This document shows positions 37,113 through 47,355 of a stretch of DNA of 64,000 nucleotides, piece after piece. Source of the stretch: Typhlomys cinereus (lineage: Eukaryota; Chordata; Mammalia; Rodentia; Platacanthomyidae); assembly GCA_023101885.1 (NCBI GenBank), contig JALPQD010000223.1, positions 2,777,866 to 2,841,865 on the forward strand, read 5' to 3'. Numbering within the stretch: position 1 is the first letter of the stretch; each line of letters begins with the position of its first letter. Made by a program: the position numbers and the translations under genes. Below the pieces are notes generated by a model that saw only the letters and a program-made list of their open reading frames with translations, was not told where the DNA came from and ran no database searches.

Positions 37113-40100
37113 ACACATTTAAAAAATGACACAGTAAGTAGTTGAATGTGGGTTATGCTAATCCCTGCTTACCTTTCAAAGCCAATCTGCCGAAATGTCT
37201 TTTCCCATGTTGAGCCTGTAAAGGAAGGAGAGCACAGTCAGCACATCCCAGGACTTGGTTCTGTCCCCTGCTGCACAGGTGCAGAAACCTGCTTCACAGT
37301 TCCATGAATGGCGTGATGTTCCCCCAAGTCATCACTTCCCACCTCCAGTCTGCTGGAGACATTTAGCTAATTGTTTTTTCTCTCATTTCATTTTCTGATT
37401 AATTGATCATACCTGCATACACAAGACAATTAGAGTTATCATATCCCACATTTATTATTTCTCTGTAGCAAGAATAAAGTCTTCACTTCCAGTATTTTGA
37501 AATAAAATAAATTGTTAACTCTGGTTAAATACTGTGTAACAACACAATATCAAGATTTATTTCTCCAATCAAACTAATTCTATACCCATCATCCACTCTC
37601 TCCCCATTCTCCAGCTTCTGGTATCAACATTCTACTCTCTACTTTCAAGCAATTAGCCTTTCTAGATTTCACAAATGGAACAAAAAACCGCAAAAATATG
37701 GGATGTAATAATGAGGTTGCATCAAACTAAAGTTTTGTAACAGGCATCCTCAGACTTCTAAGTGTGTCTAGCTCCAAAGGACCTGAGTAAATATCCTTCA
37801 CTAAGAAGAATGATGGCATCAGATGTGCATTCTAGCATTCAGCTTTTATTCTAACAGAAAAGGAAATACTCCAAAGAGACACTGGACCCCTCTCTTTGGC
37901 TTATGAGACTATTGAAACCATGGACACTAAAGAACTAAAATTGTCCAGGAATCCCACACTGCAGGAAGGGAAAGGCAGACACCTGGTGCCAATCAAAGAG
38001 GCACTTGCCTCCCCAGAAGAGCTTTCTGACAGCTTACAGGCAGGGCAGGAGCCCAGCCAATGATGGGTTAGTGATGGAGAGACCACACTTGATCACGGCC
38101 TCTGAGTCAAGCAGGTTCCTTGTCCTAAACCTAACCTCATGCTAGATCTTGGAAGAGGGACTTGGGGACCACTGAATTCCTTTGTTTCTATTCCCAGTGT
38201 GGCCACATGAAATAGGTTTCTTTCCTCTGCTTTTCATCAACTGGCATATTTGAAAGAGTGGCCATTCCTAGCCTGTTGGGGCTATAGGGGCCCATTCAAT
38301 GATCCTGAAAACTGTGTCACAACTTAGGAGGTACTAAAAAGCTCTGACTTACCAAACTCCATGTCCTCTCTTACCAAGATGGCACATGAGGTGACACTCC
38401 CTTTCTAAAGGTTTTATGTGAAATACTTTAATTAGAAGAATGCAAAAATGATGTTTCAAGTCAAATGAGGTATAATATAGTATAAACAGTCAAAGCATAA
38501 ACACTTGTATACAGAAAACATTGTGTATAATTTTTCCACGACAGATGAATAATAATTTTCTGAGTACTAGATATATTGAAAAGTGTTAACTTTTATTAAA
38601 AAATATTTTCATAGCTATTCTGCATTTGCTTAAGCTAAAGTTTGTGACAACCCATAGTGACTTTGCATTTGCTTAAGCTAAGGTTTATTACAACCCAAAT
38701 GGTCTACATTTTCTGAGATTCAATGTGTAGCAAAAAAAGATTTCAATTTTAATAACTATTGGGCATGATTCCCGCCTTGCCCTATATTTGTGAGTTGTGT
38801 TATGGGCTAGCTGAAACCTGCAGCTTATTACTGACCGCTGCAGGAGGGTAAGTCTGCAAGCACAGGTGAGGACTTCTGCTTTGAGTATTAGCGAACTGCT
38901 AACAAGACACTCCACTTGCATTCCTAAGTTATGGTAAACTGGGGGTTGGAGGGATGAGAGTGGGGATGAAGTTTCCTTCTTGAGAGCTTTGTCTCAAGAA
39001 CTTATATCCAGGTAGCTGCACATGAACGGCAAGGGAAATCCGCCCTTCCTGTAAGGGAAGTGGATTAAACAAAACCAGGCCACCCCAGAGCAGCCTGAAC
39101 TACTACCAAGAAAAAGAAAGCAGTCCCTGGGGCATAGTTCACCATGAAGTTGGGCCCATGTTCATTGGTCTCAATGGAATGTTTCAAATAATTTTTATAA
39201 ATAATGAAAGAGTAATTTCAGAGATGAATGATATACTAATTTGAAGCAAATTCACACTTATTTTCTTGAATGACTTTTCTCTGGTTCAAATGAATTCCAA
39301 TATGTTTTAGTAACTTCTCTTGACCTTTGGGGTCCGTCCAGGGAAGTAGATTACAACTGAATGTCTTCAGTTCTCTTAGCACCATGCAAGACAAAGCCTT
39401 ATCTTGGGAGTTCTTTGAAAACAGTGATCTCCTAAAATTCTAGCAACTAAAACAACAGTGAAGAACGTGTGACCTGCGGATGGAAATCTGGCTGCTCCCA
39501 CTGACTACCACTTGGTCCTGGCCAAGGGGAAGGGACAACAAGTTCTGTTAGAGTGAAAGTAGACGGTTTGGGAGGTGGGAAGTGCTGGGAGAACTTCCAC
39601 TCTGCTCCAGCTCACTTTTGCTTCTGGAACAAATCAAAGCATCCAGAAAACTTTCTACATTCCCATTGCTTCACAGATGCTCTCAATAAACTGCCTAATT
39701 GTTTTCTTTCAATTCTAAGAAAACTGTTTCTTAATAGATTCATTTACTGTCAAGATAAAAAGAAAGGTAAACCATTTTAGCTTTCATTAAGAAATAGGCC
39801 TTATCTTTTTCTTTCTGGGACATGTAAAATTATTCAAATATACAAGACGAATTAATAATTTTTAATATAAGCCTTCCAGTATACTTTCCAGTGAGTCTGC
39901 TAAGCCACTGGACCAAACATAGTGGAGACAGACAAATGTCTTCTTTCTGCTCACTAGCAGTGCTTTGAGAATCCTTTGCATCACAGCCTCACCTGCTTTT
40001 TCTATTGCTACTTACTGTGCCATCTGCATGTGCTAGGAAAGGGTCCAGGTATATTAAAATATGGTTTCTACCCTTCTGTCTCAAATGCCTTGAAGGTTTG

Positions 40101-40345
40101 GATTTTTATGTCTTTTGTGAGCACTTAGTCATGATGAAACAAGAAATACTCAATAAACCAAGCAGACATATCCAGATCCTTTGGCACCAAGAATATTTTT
40201 GGCAGCTCATTATTCAGATGTGGGGGGATTCTTTTAAAACCATTAGCCAAGTTCTCTGTGGTAAGGTGATACAATGTCCCACTGCCAGAGCAGCCCAACA
40301 TGTCGACAAAGCAGAGCAAACAAGAGCACTTTCAAATGAGATTCA
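37113..40345. other. No gene seen; one tandem duplication
   Basis: Unique sequence except for the 38.6 kb duplication. The 136-codon frame 40005-40415 runs into the Tigger remnant, so it is not a conserved gene. Confidence 0.65.
38621..38698 (+). repeat. 43 bp tandem duplication, about two copies
   Basis: The sequence tgcatttgcttaagctaa occurs at 38621 and again at 38664. The following ...gtttRttacaaccca is also shared. The second copy is about 35 bp long. Confidence 0.85.
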
Positions 40346-40657
40346 CAGGGGTCCCTCACCTACGGTTTTCCTTTCTGTTGTACCAGTTACCCAAGGCATC
40401 TGCAGTCTGAAATAGTAAATGGAAAATTCCAGAAATAAATGACTCACAAGTTTCAAATAAGTTTTATTACAGCAGAATGCTACAATCTCTCTACTTATTA
40501 CCCATTATTGTTAATTTGACTGTTGCACCTCATTTAGAAGTGACACTTTCATGCAGGTGTTCATACAGGGAAAAACAGCATGTATAGAATATTGTGGCAT
40601 TTTAGTTCATCATCCACTGGAGGTGTATGTAACTTTTTGGATTAAGGGGGACCACTG
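40346..40657 (+). mobile_element. Tigger-family non-autonomous DNA transposon remnant
   Basis: It opens CAGGGGTCCCTCACC and closes GGGGGACCACTG, inverted ends of the pogo/Tigger type. Internal 'aatggaaaattccagaaata' and 'catccactggaggtgtatgt' are recognisable Tigger blocks. The flanking TA is intact on the right (40658) and eroded on the left. It is ancient and eutherian-wide. Confidence 0.78.
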
Positions 40658-41325
40658 TACAGTATAGAGAAGTATAAAATATGCTGTATATTTTAGAAAA
40701 ATACAAACATTATAGCCACCGAAGTGAAATGACTAACTTATAGAAAGGGATAAATTCACAACAGACATTTCTCTTTCTAGTCTCAAGTAATGTAATTGCA
40801 ATGAATATTGGTCTTAAAAGCTGCCTTTCATTTATTTTCTTGATACGGTATTTCTTCAGTATTTTCTTGATAAAACTGAAGCCTAGTGTGGACTTTAGTA
40901 GAGAACAGATAGATAAAGCCAGATTTAATGTCTTTCACTGGCCTCGTGTATGCTCTATATGAGAAATTCTCTGTATTTCAGTGCTGACTTGCATGACTCC
41001 AAGAGGAAGTAGTCCTATTATCCTCTTGAAAGATACAAAGGCAATTGCTCATTTTACACAAATAAAACTCTACCTGTGCATTCTCGTCTACAGCTCTGTC
41101 TACTTACTAGTGAAGTTTTAGTGATATGCTTACTGAAAACACTGGTTCTTTGATACAAAGTATAATTTAATATGGCTACGAACTCTTAAAATGCCTTAAT
41201 TCCCACCAAATAATCTATATAGACTTTATTCTCTAAATTGACATAATAACCAAACTATTTATATTTTTAATTCCCTACAAGGTACTAATTGCATATGTAT
41301 TAGCTAAGCCAACCCTCCCAAATAT

Positions 41326-41390
41326 TGAATGAAATCTGTATGATTATTCTGTCCTACTTTCAGATGAGAAAACTGAGCATTCAGGCCAAC
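41326..41390 (+). repeat. MIR SINE fragment
   Basis: The sequence 'tactttcagatgagaaaact' followed by 'gagcattcag' is the MIR 'attttacagatgaggaaactgaggc' region. Confidence 0.5.
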
Positions 41391-42747
41391 ATGCTCAATT
41401 TTTCTTTATTAAATGTTGGCATCATATTCCTGTCTTTCCATCTGCTGGAGCTGTGCTGTGAATTCAACTCTAAAATTCCCATGTTGGTGGTATCTGGAAA
41501 TTTGGTTTTGAGGAGGTTCATAGGACAAATAAGGTTGTAAAGTAGAGTCTCCTTGACAGCCTCAGCAACTTTGTGAGGAAGACAGAAAAGCAGGAGGAGG
41601 AGGAGGAGGAAGAAAGTAAGTCAGTATATTCAACACGCACAGCAGGGATCCAACTGTACAAACGTGCCGGCAAAAGGTCATGAAAGAATGTGTTGCCTGC
41701 ACATGCTAGATCACAGGTAATTGTTTTTTTCTTCTTTACTAAACTTTCTGTACTAGAGGCTTAAAGGCACAGAGTTTTGTTACCTAAAATCAGATATACT
41801 TAATATTACAATCAATGGATTTTTTTTCACTTGAAAATGGTTTGATGATGTTTTACAACAGAAATCAGAACTGTACAGTTACAGTAAGTATAATATATAT
41901 AAAAAATTACAGCAGACAAATGCATCTACACAAAATCTACTGTTTCATTCTGATTCACTGGCACAGACACAATCTCTCCCAAGCCTATGCCTCTTATAAA
42001 GGAGGGGAATCTTATAAAGGGCACTCTTACACTGCACTTCATCATCCATAGTGTATCTTAACAGGTCCTTTAAGCTTGCAATTTTATTTTCTCATAAATA
42101 TTAATGTCAGAAAGGAAAAAATTTTCTGTTCATGGGATATCCTTCATTATCATGTTTCCTTATTGATTGCTTTTATCAGACATACTTTCAATCAATTTCT
42201 TACTGAGTTTTCACTACACAATAAAAGTAACTTGGATTTTCTTGTACTTTTGAAATATAAGACTAAAACCAATAGTCAAAGAAGCACATATTTTGTTCAG
42301 TTGAATAGTCTTATACTAACCATGTCTCCGCCTTAGCAATGACTTGAACTTAGATCTGCCTCTCTACTTTTTTGAAATAACCATCAGACGAGTACCAATA
42401 ATTCATGATGGTGGAGATATTTAACTCTTGAAACGAAAAAAAATTCAAACCCCCAAAGAAACTTCAATATAATCATAAAAATAGTATGAAATTATAACAG
42501 AAAAAAATTTTATTCTCATTTGACCAGTGGTGACATTTTATTTTGCAGCTAGAAAGATAATCTTGCCGTAAATCTTAGCTGGAATCTTCTCAACTAAGGA
42601 ATGGCCACTCCTGGGGGTACCTGTATGCAAGTGATATAATTTCCCCAACCAAATAGCAGGCATTTTGGGATCAATGGTGATATTTGCAAAAATTTCCAAG
42701 TTCTAGTTCCTAGATGAGATTTGTCATTAATGAATTAAAAGTAAGAA

Positions 42748-43155
42748 TAAGGGAAGTGTGATGGAGCACATCTGTAATCCTAACACTCAGGGAGTCTGTG
42801 ATACATTTGAATGTGAAACTTCAACAGATTCATGCGTTTAAACAATTGGTCACCATTGGATGGCACCTTTTGGAAAGGTTGTGAATCTTTAGAAAGACGA
42901 AGTTTGCTAGAAGAAGTGTATGTACCACTTTGCAGACTTTGAGATATGATTATCAAATCTCTCTCTCTCTTTCTCTCTTTCCTGAGTATGGCTGCAATGC
43001 AACAGTTGGCCTCTTGCCTCCCATCCCTTCTCTATCTATCACTATGTGATACATCTCCTCTGGAACTTTAAGCCAAAACAATAAATGTTTCTTCCCTTCA
43101 GTTGTTTGGGACAGACTTTTTCATCACAGCAACAGAAGAGAAACTGGAACAGGAT
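42748..43155 (+). mobile_element. B1 fragment followed by hAT-like rodent element 3' part
   Basis: The sequence gtgatggagcacatctgtaa (B1/B4 head) leads into diverged sequence. A (CT)n run and 'ctggaactttaagccaaaac' follow, ending 'catcacagcaacagaagaga'. The last blocks match the 27.3 kb family. Confidence 0.55.
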
Positions 43156-44462
43156 TGGGGTAGAAGGACAGTCAGTTTGGGGCTAGCCAAGCTTACACAG
43201 TGAGAAATGGTCTCATAAACCCAAACCCCACCCAATAACAACAAAACAGTAATAGAGATAAGAAAAATAGTCATTACCCTCTCATAAGTAATAGTTCTCA
43301 AATAAAATGATCTGTGTTATTTTTTAAAATACCATTCCTATTCTGCTGATAATGTCCATTTCTCCTTGATCTGGCCATTAATGTGTACATAACTCAATAA
43401 GTTCTTATATCAGTTTCATCTCACTCATCTTTCATCAGTTCTTCTAATACATCTGAAATTTCCATAATCTTACCTAAAATAATGATCACATCATAAGATA
43501 ATTATCACATCATAAAACATTGCATCAGAATTCAGTGGTTTTATTAATTGACATGGTAGAATTCAGAGAATGCATGATGTTTCACAGTAAGCTTTATAAA
43601 ATGAGCAGCTTTATGTTTTTATTTACAATATAATCAAGATCATTAAAATATGAAAATACTAAATATTTGATTTTTGCATGCATCAAAGCATCCATATCTG
43701 TGCCTATATATAGAATAAGGTTGCCATTTTAAAATTTTGCTGTAACTACCTAAGAATATACATGGTAATATTTTCCATGTCAATAAATATAGGTATATAT
43801 TCACTTTATGCCTATATGGTGTTCCATAATTTAACAAATTCTTAATTAATGTATAAATTATATTACAGAACAATGAATGTCTTTTACTTATATATTTGAA
43901 AGCTTGTGCAAGTATAACTTTAGGATAAATCCTAGAAGTAGAACTACTATGTCATGATATATACCTGCAAAATTTTGATGAATGCCATCAAAATACTGTC
44001 TCCAAATTTCATTCAAATGCATGTGTCTGGTTGGATTGCATTTTATATCATTCTTGTTTTTTTTTCAAAGAAATGTTTATTTTTACGACTAAAAATGGCA
44101 TTTTAAATACATTCTTTTGGAACTGCTTTTCCATACATATTGCCTAAGTGTATATTTAGTTTGTTTGTAACTCTTCAGGTTTGTGGGAATGCTTTAGCGA
44201 TCTCAAATATGGCATTTCTGTGGCATATACCTTTGGTATTTCCATGCAGTTATTCCAAATGAACAGCATGAATAAAAGGGCCAAAGATGTCTTCTGTCTT
44301 CTGTTGGCTTGTCAGTCTGAGAGGATTCCCACACTTCACCCTGGGTAGACTGGTGTGACTCCATCCCAAATACACGCCCTCCCTGCCTAGGAGTGTACAG
44401 TACTGCAACAATGTAATGATTTCCTTTCCAAAGCAATACATTCAAATTATTATACAAATCCA

Positions 44463-44527
<65 letters not shown>

Positions 44528-45277
44528 AATTTATTTTCAGGAATCATCAGCCAGACAATTTCCCTGAATTGTGACTCTTAAACTGCAGTGTTTATATACA
44601 AATCTCTCATGGAAACCAAACAAACACATGTCCCTTAAAGTATGCACATATATTTTGTTCTTTCCCCAATCTATTTCCTCTAACTCAGAAACAGAAGGTC
44701 TCAATACACATGTTGGTCAACTACACTTTCTGCCTTATTCAGAGAAGTCAGACCTCATTTGATCATTACCATCTTTACCGACCTATCTACCTTCCCATGC
44801 CACCAATGTCTTTTCACTTCCAAATACACAAGACACAACTAGACAATAGATGGGGATATGCCCAGGGAGTGATGGGCTGAAAAGACCCAGAGGGACTGTA
44901 ATTTTGGGAAATTACAGGCTGGTCAAGGAAAGGTTATAGGAACAATTACGAACTAAAAAACCCTGGAAACTCCCCAACATGATCAAAGGAAACAGACTAA
45001 ATACACAATAATTATAAAATGTTTTCATATACTATTTAACTTTGGTTGATAGTATGTAACATTAAAATTACATTTTTTAGCAATGTTAAAATTGAGACTT
45101 ACAGTCTTTAAGCAGTTAGTTAAATCAGAATTGACATGGTCACAAGCTATTCAAACTCATGCCATTCCCATGACTTCATATTTTCTATTTTTTAATACCT
45201 TAATTTCAACAAGAATGTTTACATTTCTTTATCACAAGATGGTCAAAAGTAGAAAGTAGAGAAAAGTTACTTTATTT
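43156..45277. other. No gene seen; AT-rich flank of the WTAP retrocopy
   Basis: Only the compound microsatellite at 44.46 kb stands out. Confidence 0.65.
44464..44524 (+). repeat. (TG)n(GA)n compound microsatellite
   Basis: About 11 TG units switch directly to about 19 GA units. Open frames here are repeat translation. Confidence 0.95.
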
Positions 45278-45293
45278 AAAGAGAAAAATCAAG
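45278..45293 (+). repeat. Left target-site duplication of the WTAP retrocopy
   Basis: The sequence aaagagaaaaatcaag recurs right after the A8 tail at 47341-47355 with one A fewer in the A-run. It starts after TTT, giving a TTT/AAAG site, consistent with L1 endonuclease nicking. It places the retrocopy 5' end at the abrupt switch from AT-rich flank to CpG-rich sequence. Confidence 0.85.
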
Positions 45294-45470
45294 CGCCGGC
45301 CGCTCCCCACCTCAGCCCTGGCAGAGCTCACAGGGCCCCGGCGGCCGTGGGCCGGGCGCGGGCTGCAGCTGCTCCTCGACGCCCTGAGGCCTCCCGCCGC
45401 CTCCCCTGCCCGGTGTGGCCGGTGCGCAACGCCCTGCCCGAGAGGCGCGTCTCGGAGCATGGTGAATACA
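45294..45470 (+). other. CpG-rich block at the 5' end of the WTAP retrocopy
   Basis: The block is very GC- and CpG-rich and sits abruptly in AT-rich flanks. It begins exactly after the left target duplication, so it is best read as the CpG-island 5' UTR of the source transcript copied into RNA and back. I cannot confirm WTAP 5' UTR identity from memory. Retained CpGs imply a fairly recent insertion or an unmethylated state. Confidence 0.6.
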
Positions 45471-45501
45471 CACTGGCAAAGGCCACAAGTTTGCGTGTTC
45501 C

Positions 45502-45514
45502 GTGCGCGCGCGCG

Positions 45515-45574
<60 letters not shown>
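45502..45574 (+). repeat. (GC)n(TG)n microsatellite
   Basis: A short CG-alternating run passes into about 27 TG units. The tract is fully alternating purine-pyrimidine and lies inside the retrocopy 5' part. Confidence 0.95.
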
Positions 45575-45576
<2 letters not shown>

Positions 45577-45578
<2 letters not shown>

Positions 45579-45657
45579 TGGTGTGCTGGAGGTGCATGGA
45601 ATCCTGGGCGCGCGCGTGGTGGGCGAGCATTCTGCCTCTGAACTACACCCCCAGCCC
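45577..45657 (-). repeat. ID-like SINE fragment
   Basis: Read on the minus strand it begins gggctgggggtgtagttcag, the ID/tRNA-type A-box head, followed by a tRNA-like body with CG-rich substitutions. It lies inside the WTAP retrocopy. Confidence 0.65.
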
Positions 45658-45757
45658 AGTTCTTGCTTTGATAATGAAGAAAGGCAGTTGATCTATTTGA
45701 TCCCGGCCTTAACCAACGGGTTGTGAAGATGGCCTCAGAAGCAAAGACAGGATCTCC

Positions 45758-45836
45758 AAAGCAAGCTGGCTAGGCAAAGTAGCCATTATCAGCAAGCTCT
45801 GGGTTTGACTGGAAACCCTGCCTCAAAGAATAAAGA
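45758..45836 (+). repeat. B4-like SINE 3' fragment just before the WTAP start codon
   Basis: The signature aagcaagctggctaggcaaa, then agcaagctctgggtttgact and a 'ccctgcctcaaagaataaag' ending, matches the B1-like half of B4 elements. It ends about 6 bp before the WTAP ATG, so either it was exonised in the source mRNA or it inserted into the copy later. Confidence 0.6.
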
Positions 45837-45842
45837 TTCAAG

Positions 45843-46298
45843 ATGACCAACGAAGAGCCTCTTCCCAAAAAGGTTCGCCTGAGCGAAACGGACTTCAAAG
45901 TTATGGCATGAGATGAATTAATTCTAAGATGGAAACAGTATGAAGCATATGTTCAAGCTTTGGAGGGCAAATACACAGATCTTAACTCAAACGATGTAAC
46001 TGGCTTAAGGGAGTCTGAACAGAAACTAAAGCAGCAGCAGCAGGAGTCTGTGCGCAGGGAGAACATCCTTGTGATGCGACTAGCAACAGAGCAGCAGGAG
46101 GTGCAAGAGTGTACTACTCAAATCCAGAACTTCAAGCAAGTCCAGCAGCCGAGTGCTGCCCAGTTGAGATCAACAATGGTGGACCCAGCGATCAACTTGT
46201 TTTTCCTAAAAATGAAAGGTGAACTGGAACAGACTAAAGACAAACTGGAACAAGCTCAAAATGAACTGAGTGCCTGGAAATTTACGCCTGATAGGTAA
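45843..46298 (+). pseudogene. WTAP: WTAP short-isoform reading frame with premature stop
   Basis: This is the coding remnant inside the retrocopy: 152 codons with no frameshift and one nonsense codon (TGA, 45909-45911). The first 22 residues match the conserved WTAP N-terminus. Residues from about 34 onward form the Gln/Glu/Lys-rich coiled-coil that in the parent mediates WTAP dimerisation and METTL3 binding. The parent's full-length form (about 396 residues) continues beyond this point, but the copy ends at the isoform-specific Arg-stop. If the parental codon is CGA, a single CpG-type C-to-T change explains the stop. Reinitiation at Met40 could give an N-truncated peptide, but nothing in the sequence shows that it is made. 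Confidence 0.92.
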
Positions 46299-47340
46299 AC
46301 AAATCATACTCCCCAGTCAAGACTTCCCTGACAGTCCCACCTCGAGAAAGCTGTGGTGGGACAGCCAAGTACGCGTTGCCACACCAAGACTCAGACTTTT
46401 TTGAGCCAAAAAAGCCACATTCTTATACTGTCCAGTTCACAATGGTTAATGTAAAACTTACAGATGAACCTTGTGTTTCCCCCTACTTCAAAGGCCTGAT
46501 GCCGTCGGACTATTCCGAAGAAGAGTCCGCCTCCGAAAAAATTCCCCTTCGAGAACATGTAGACACTTGAGGAATGTTTGTTTGAAGAAAATAGAGAGAG
46601 AAACAGAAGTCTTAAGTCTGTGACACACTGTGTCTTCAGACAGTTTGGAGATTGAACACCTAGAGATTTTAAATCCTGAATTGAACATGTAAAATTCCAG
46701 TAAATGTAAAAAAATGGAATATGCATGGCTCTTAACCTTGAGCATAGTGACCTAGAGACACTTGTATCAGTTATGTCAATAAGACTGTGGACTTCATGAC
46801 TGTTGAACAACTGGGTCAAAACTCAAATGAGGTGAATTTTGCCTTTACAGGGTTTACTTGCTAAATACCAATTTAAATAGTTATGAGACAATGAAATACC
46901 AGATACCAGTACAAATAGTTGATACAATTAACCAGTTAGCTCTGGGGTCTTGTATTACATAATAGAGCCTTAAATCAATGTGGTTTTTATCAGTGGTTTG
47001 TTCTTTGAATGATTGCAGAACTGTAGATAATGCTGAGGAATGTACAATCCTGAAGGTGTGGTCTCAAACTTTAGGTTTAAAAATGTTTGAAGCATTATTA
47101 ACATTCATTTCACAACTAGACTGTATAAGGATATCGGCTGTGATTAGACTCCATCTTTTTTTTTTCCTTTCTTTTCTTTCTTTCTTTTTTTTTTTTTTTT
47201 TTCTTTAGTAAACCCTCATCTCACAGGCACATGTTAATAGCATTGTCATTGGTGTTGATGGGGGAATGTGTTCCTTCATTGTATTGGGGCCTTTTGTATT
47301 GCACTCTTGATATTAAATTAAATGTGCCTTGAAAAAAAAT

Positions 47341-47355
47341 AAAGAGAAAATCAAG
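47341..47355 (+). repeat. Right target-site duplication of the WTAP retrocopy
   Basis: The sequence aaagagaaaatcaag directly follows the poly(A) run. It matches 45278-45293 except for one A in a homopolymer. Confidence 0.85.

Larger units (their letters stand above)
45294..47339 (+). pseudogene. WTAP: Processed retrocopy (pseudogene) of WTAP, short isoform
   Basis: WTAP is the nuclear adaptor of the METTL3-METTL14 m6A RNA methyltransferase complex. The CDS-derived part (45843-46298) reads in one frame for 152 codons. It begins MTNEEPLPKKVRLSETDFKV and ends AWKFTPDR then TAA. That C-terminus, with Arg before the stop, is what I recall for the 151-residue short WTAP isoform, so the source was the alternatively polyadenylated short transcript. 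It is intronless. A TGA at 45909-45911 replaces codon 23 (Arg in MARDELI). Met40 at 45960 opens an uninterrupted 112-codon remainder. Changes in the coiled-coil, such as QNFK where WTAP has QYLK, suggest relaxed constraint. The 3' UTR runs to an ATTAAA (47312) and A8 (47332-47339). Target duplications flank the unit. No promoter is evident. The 5' limit is inferred from the duplication; transcription is unknown. Confidence 0.93.

Noticed and set aside
40005..40415. 136-codon frame
   Set aside because: Its C-terminal part is Tigger remnant and the rest has no family resemblance.
45347..45691. 114-codon Arg/Ala-rich frame
   Set aside because: It spans the CpG-rich 5' UTR block and the GC/TG repeat; compositional artefact.
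46376..46570. 64-codon frame downstream of the WTAP stop
   Set aside because: It lies in the 3' UTR part of the retrocopy; no evidence that it is a protein.
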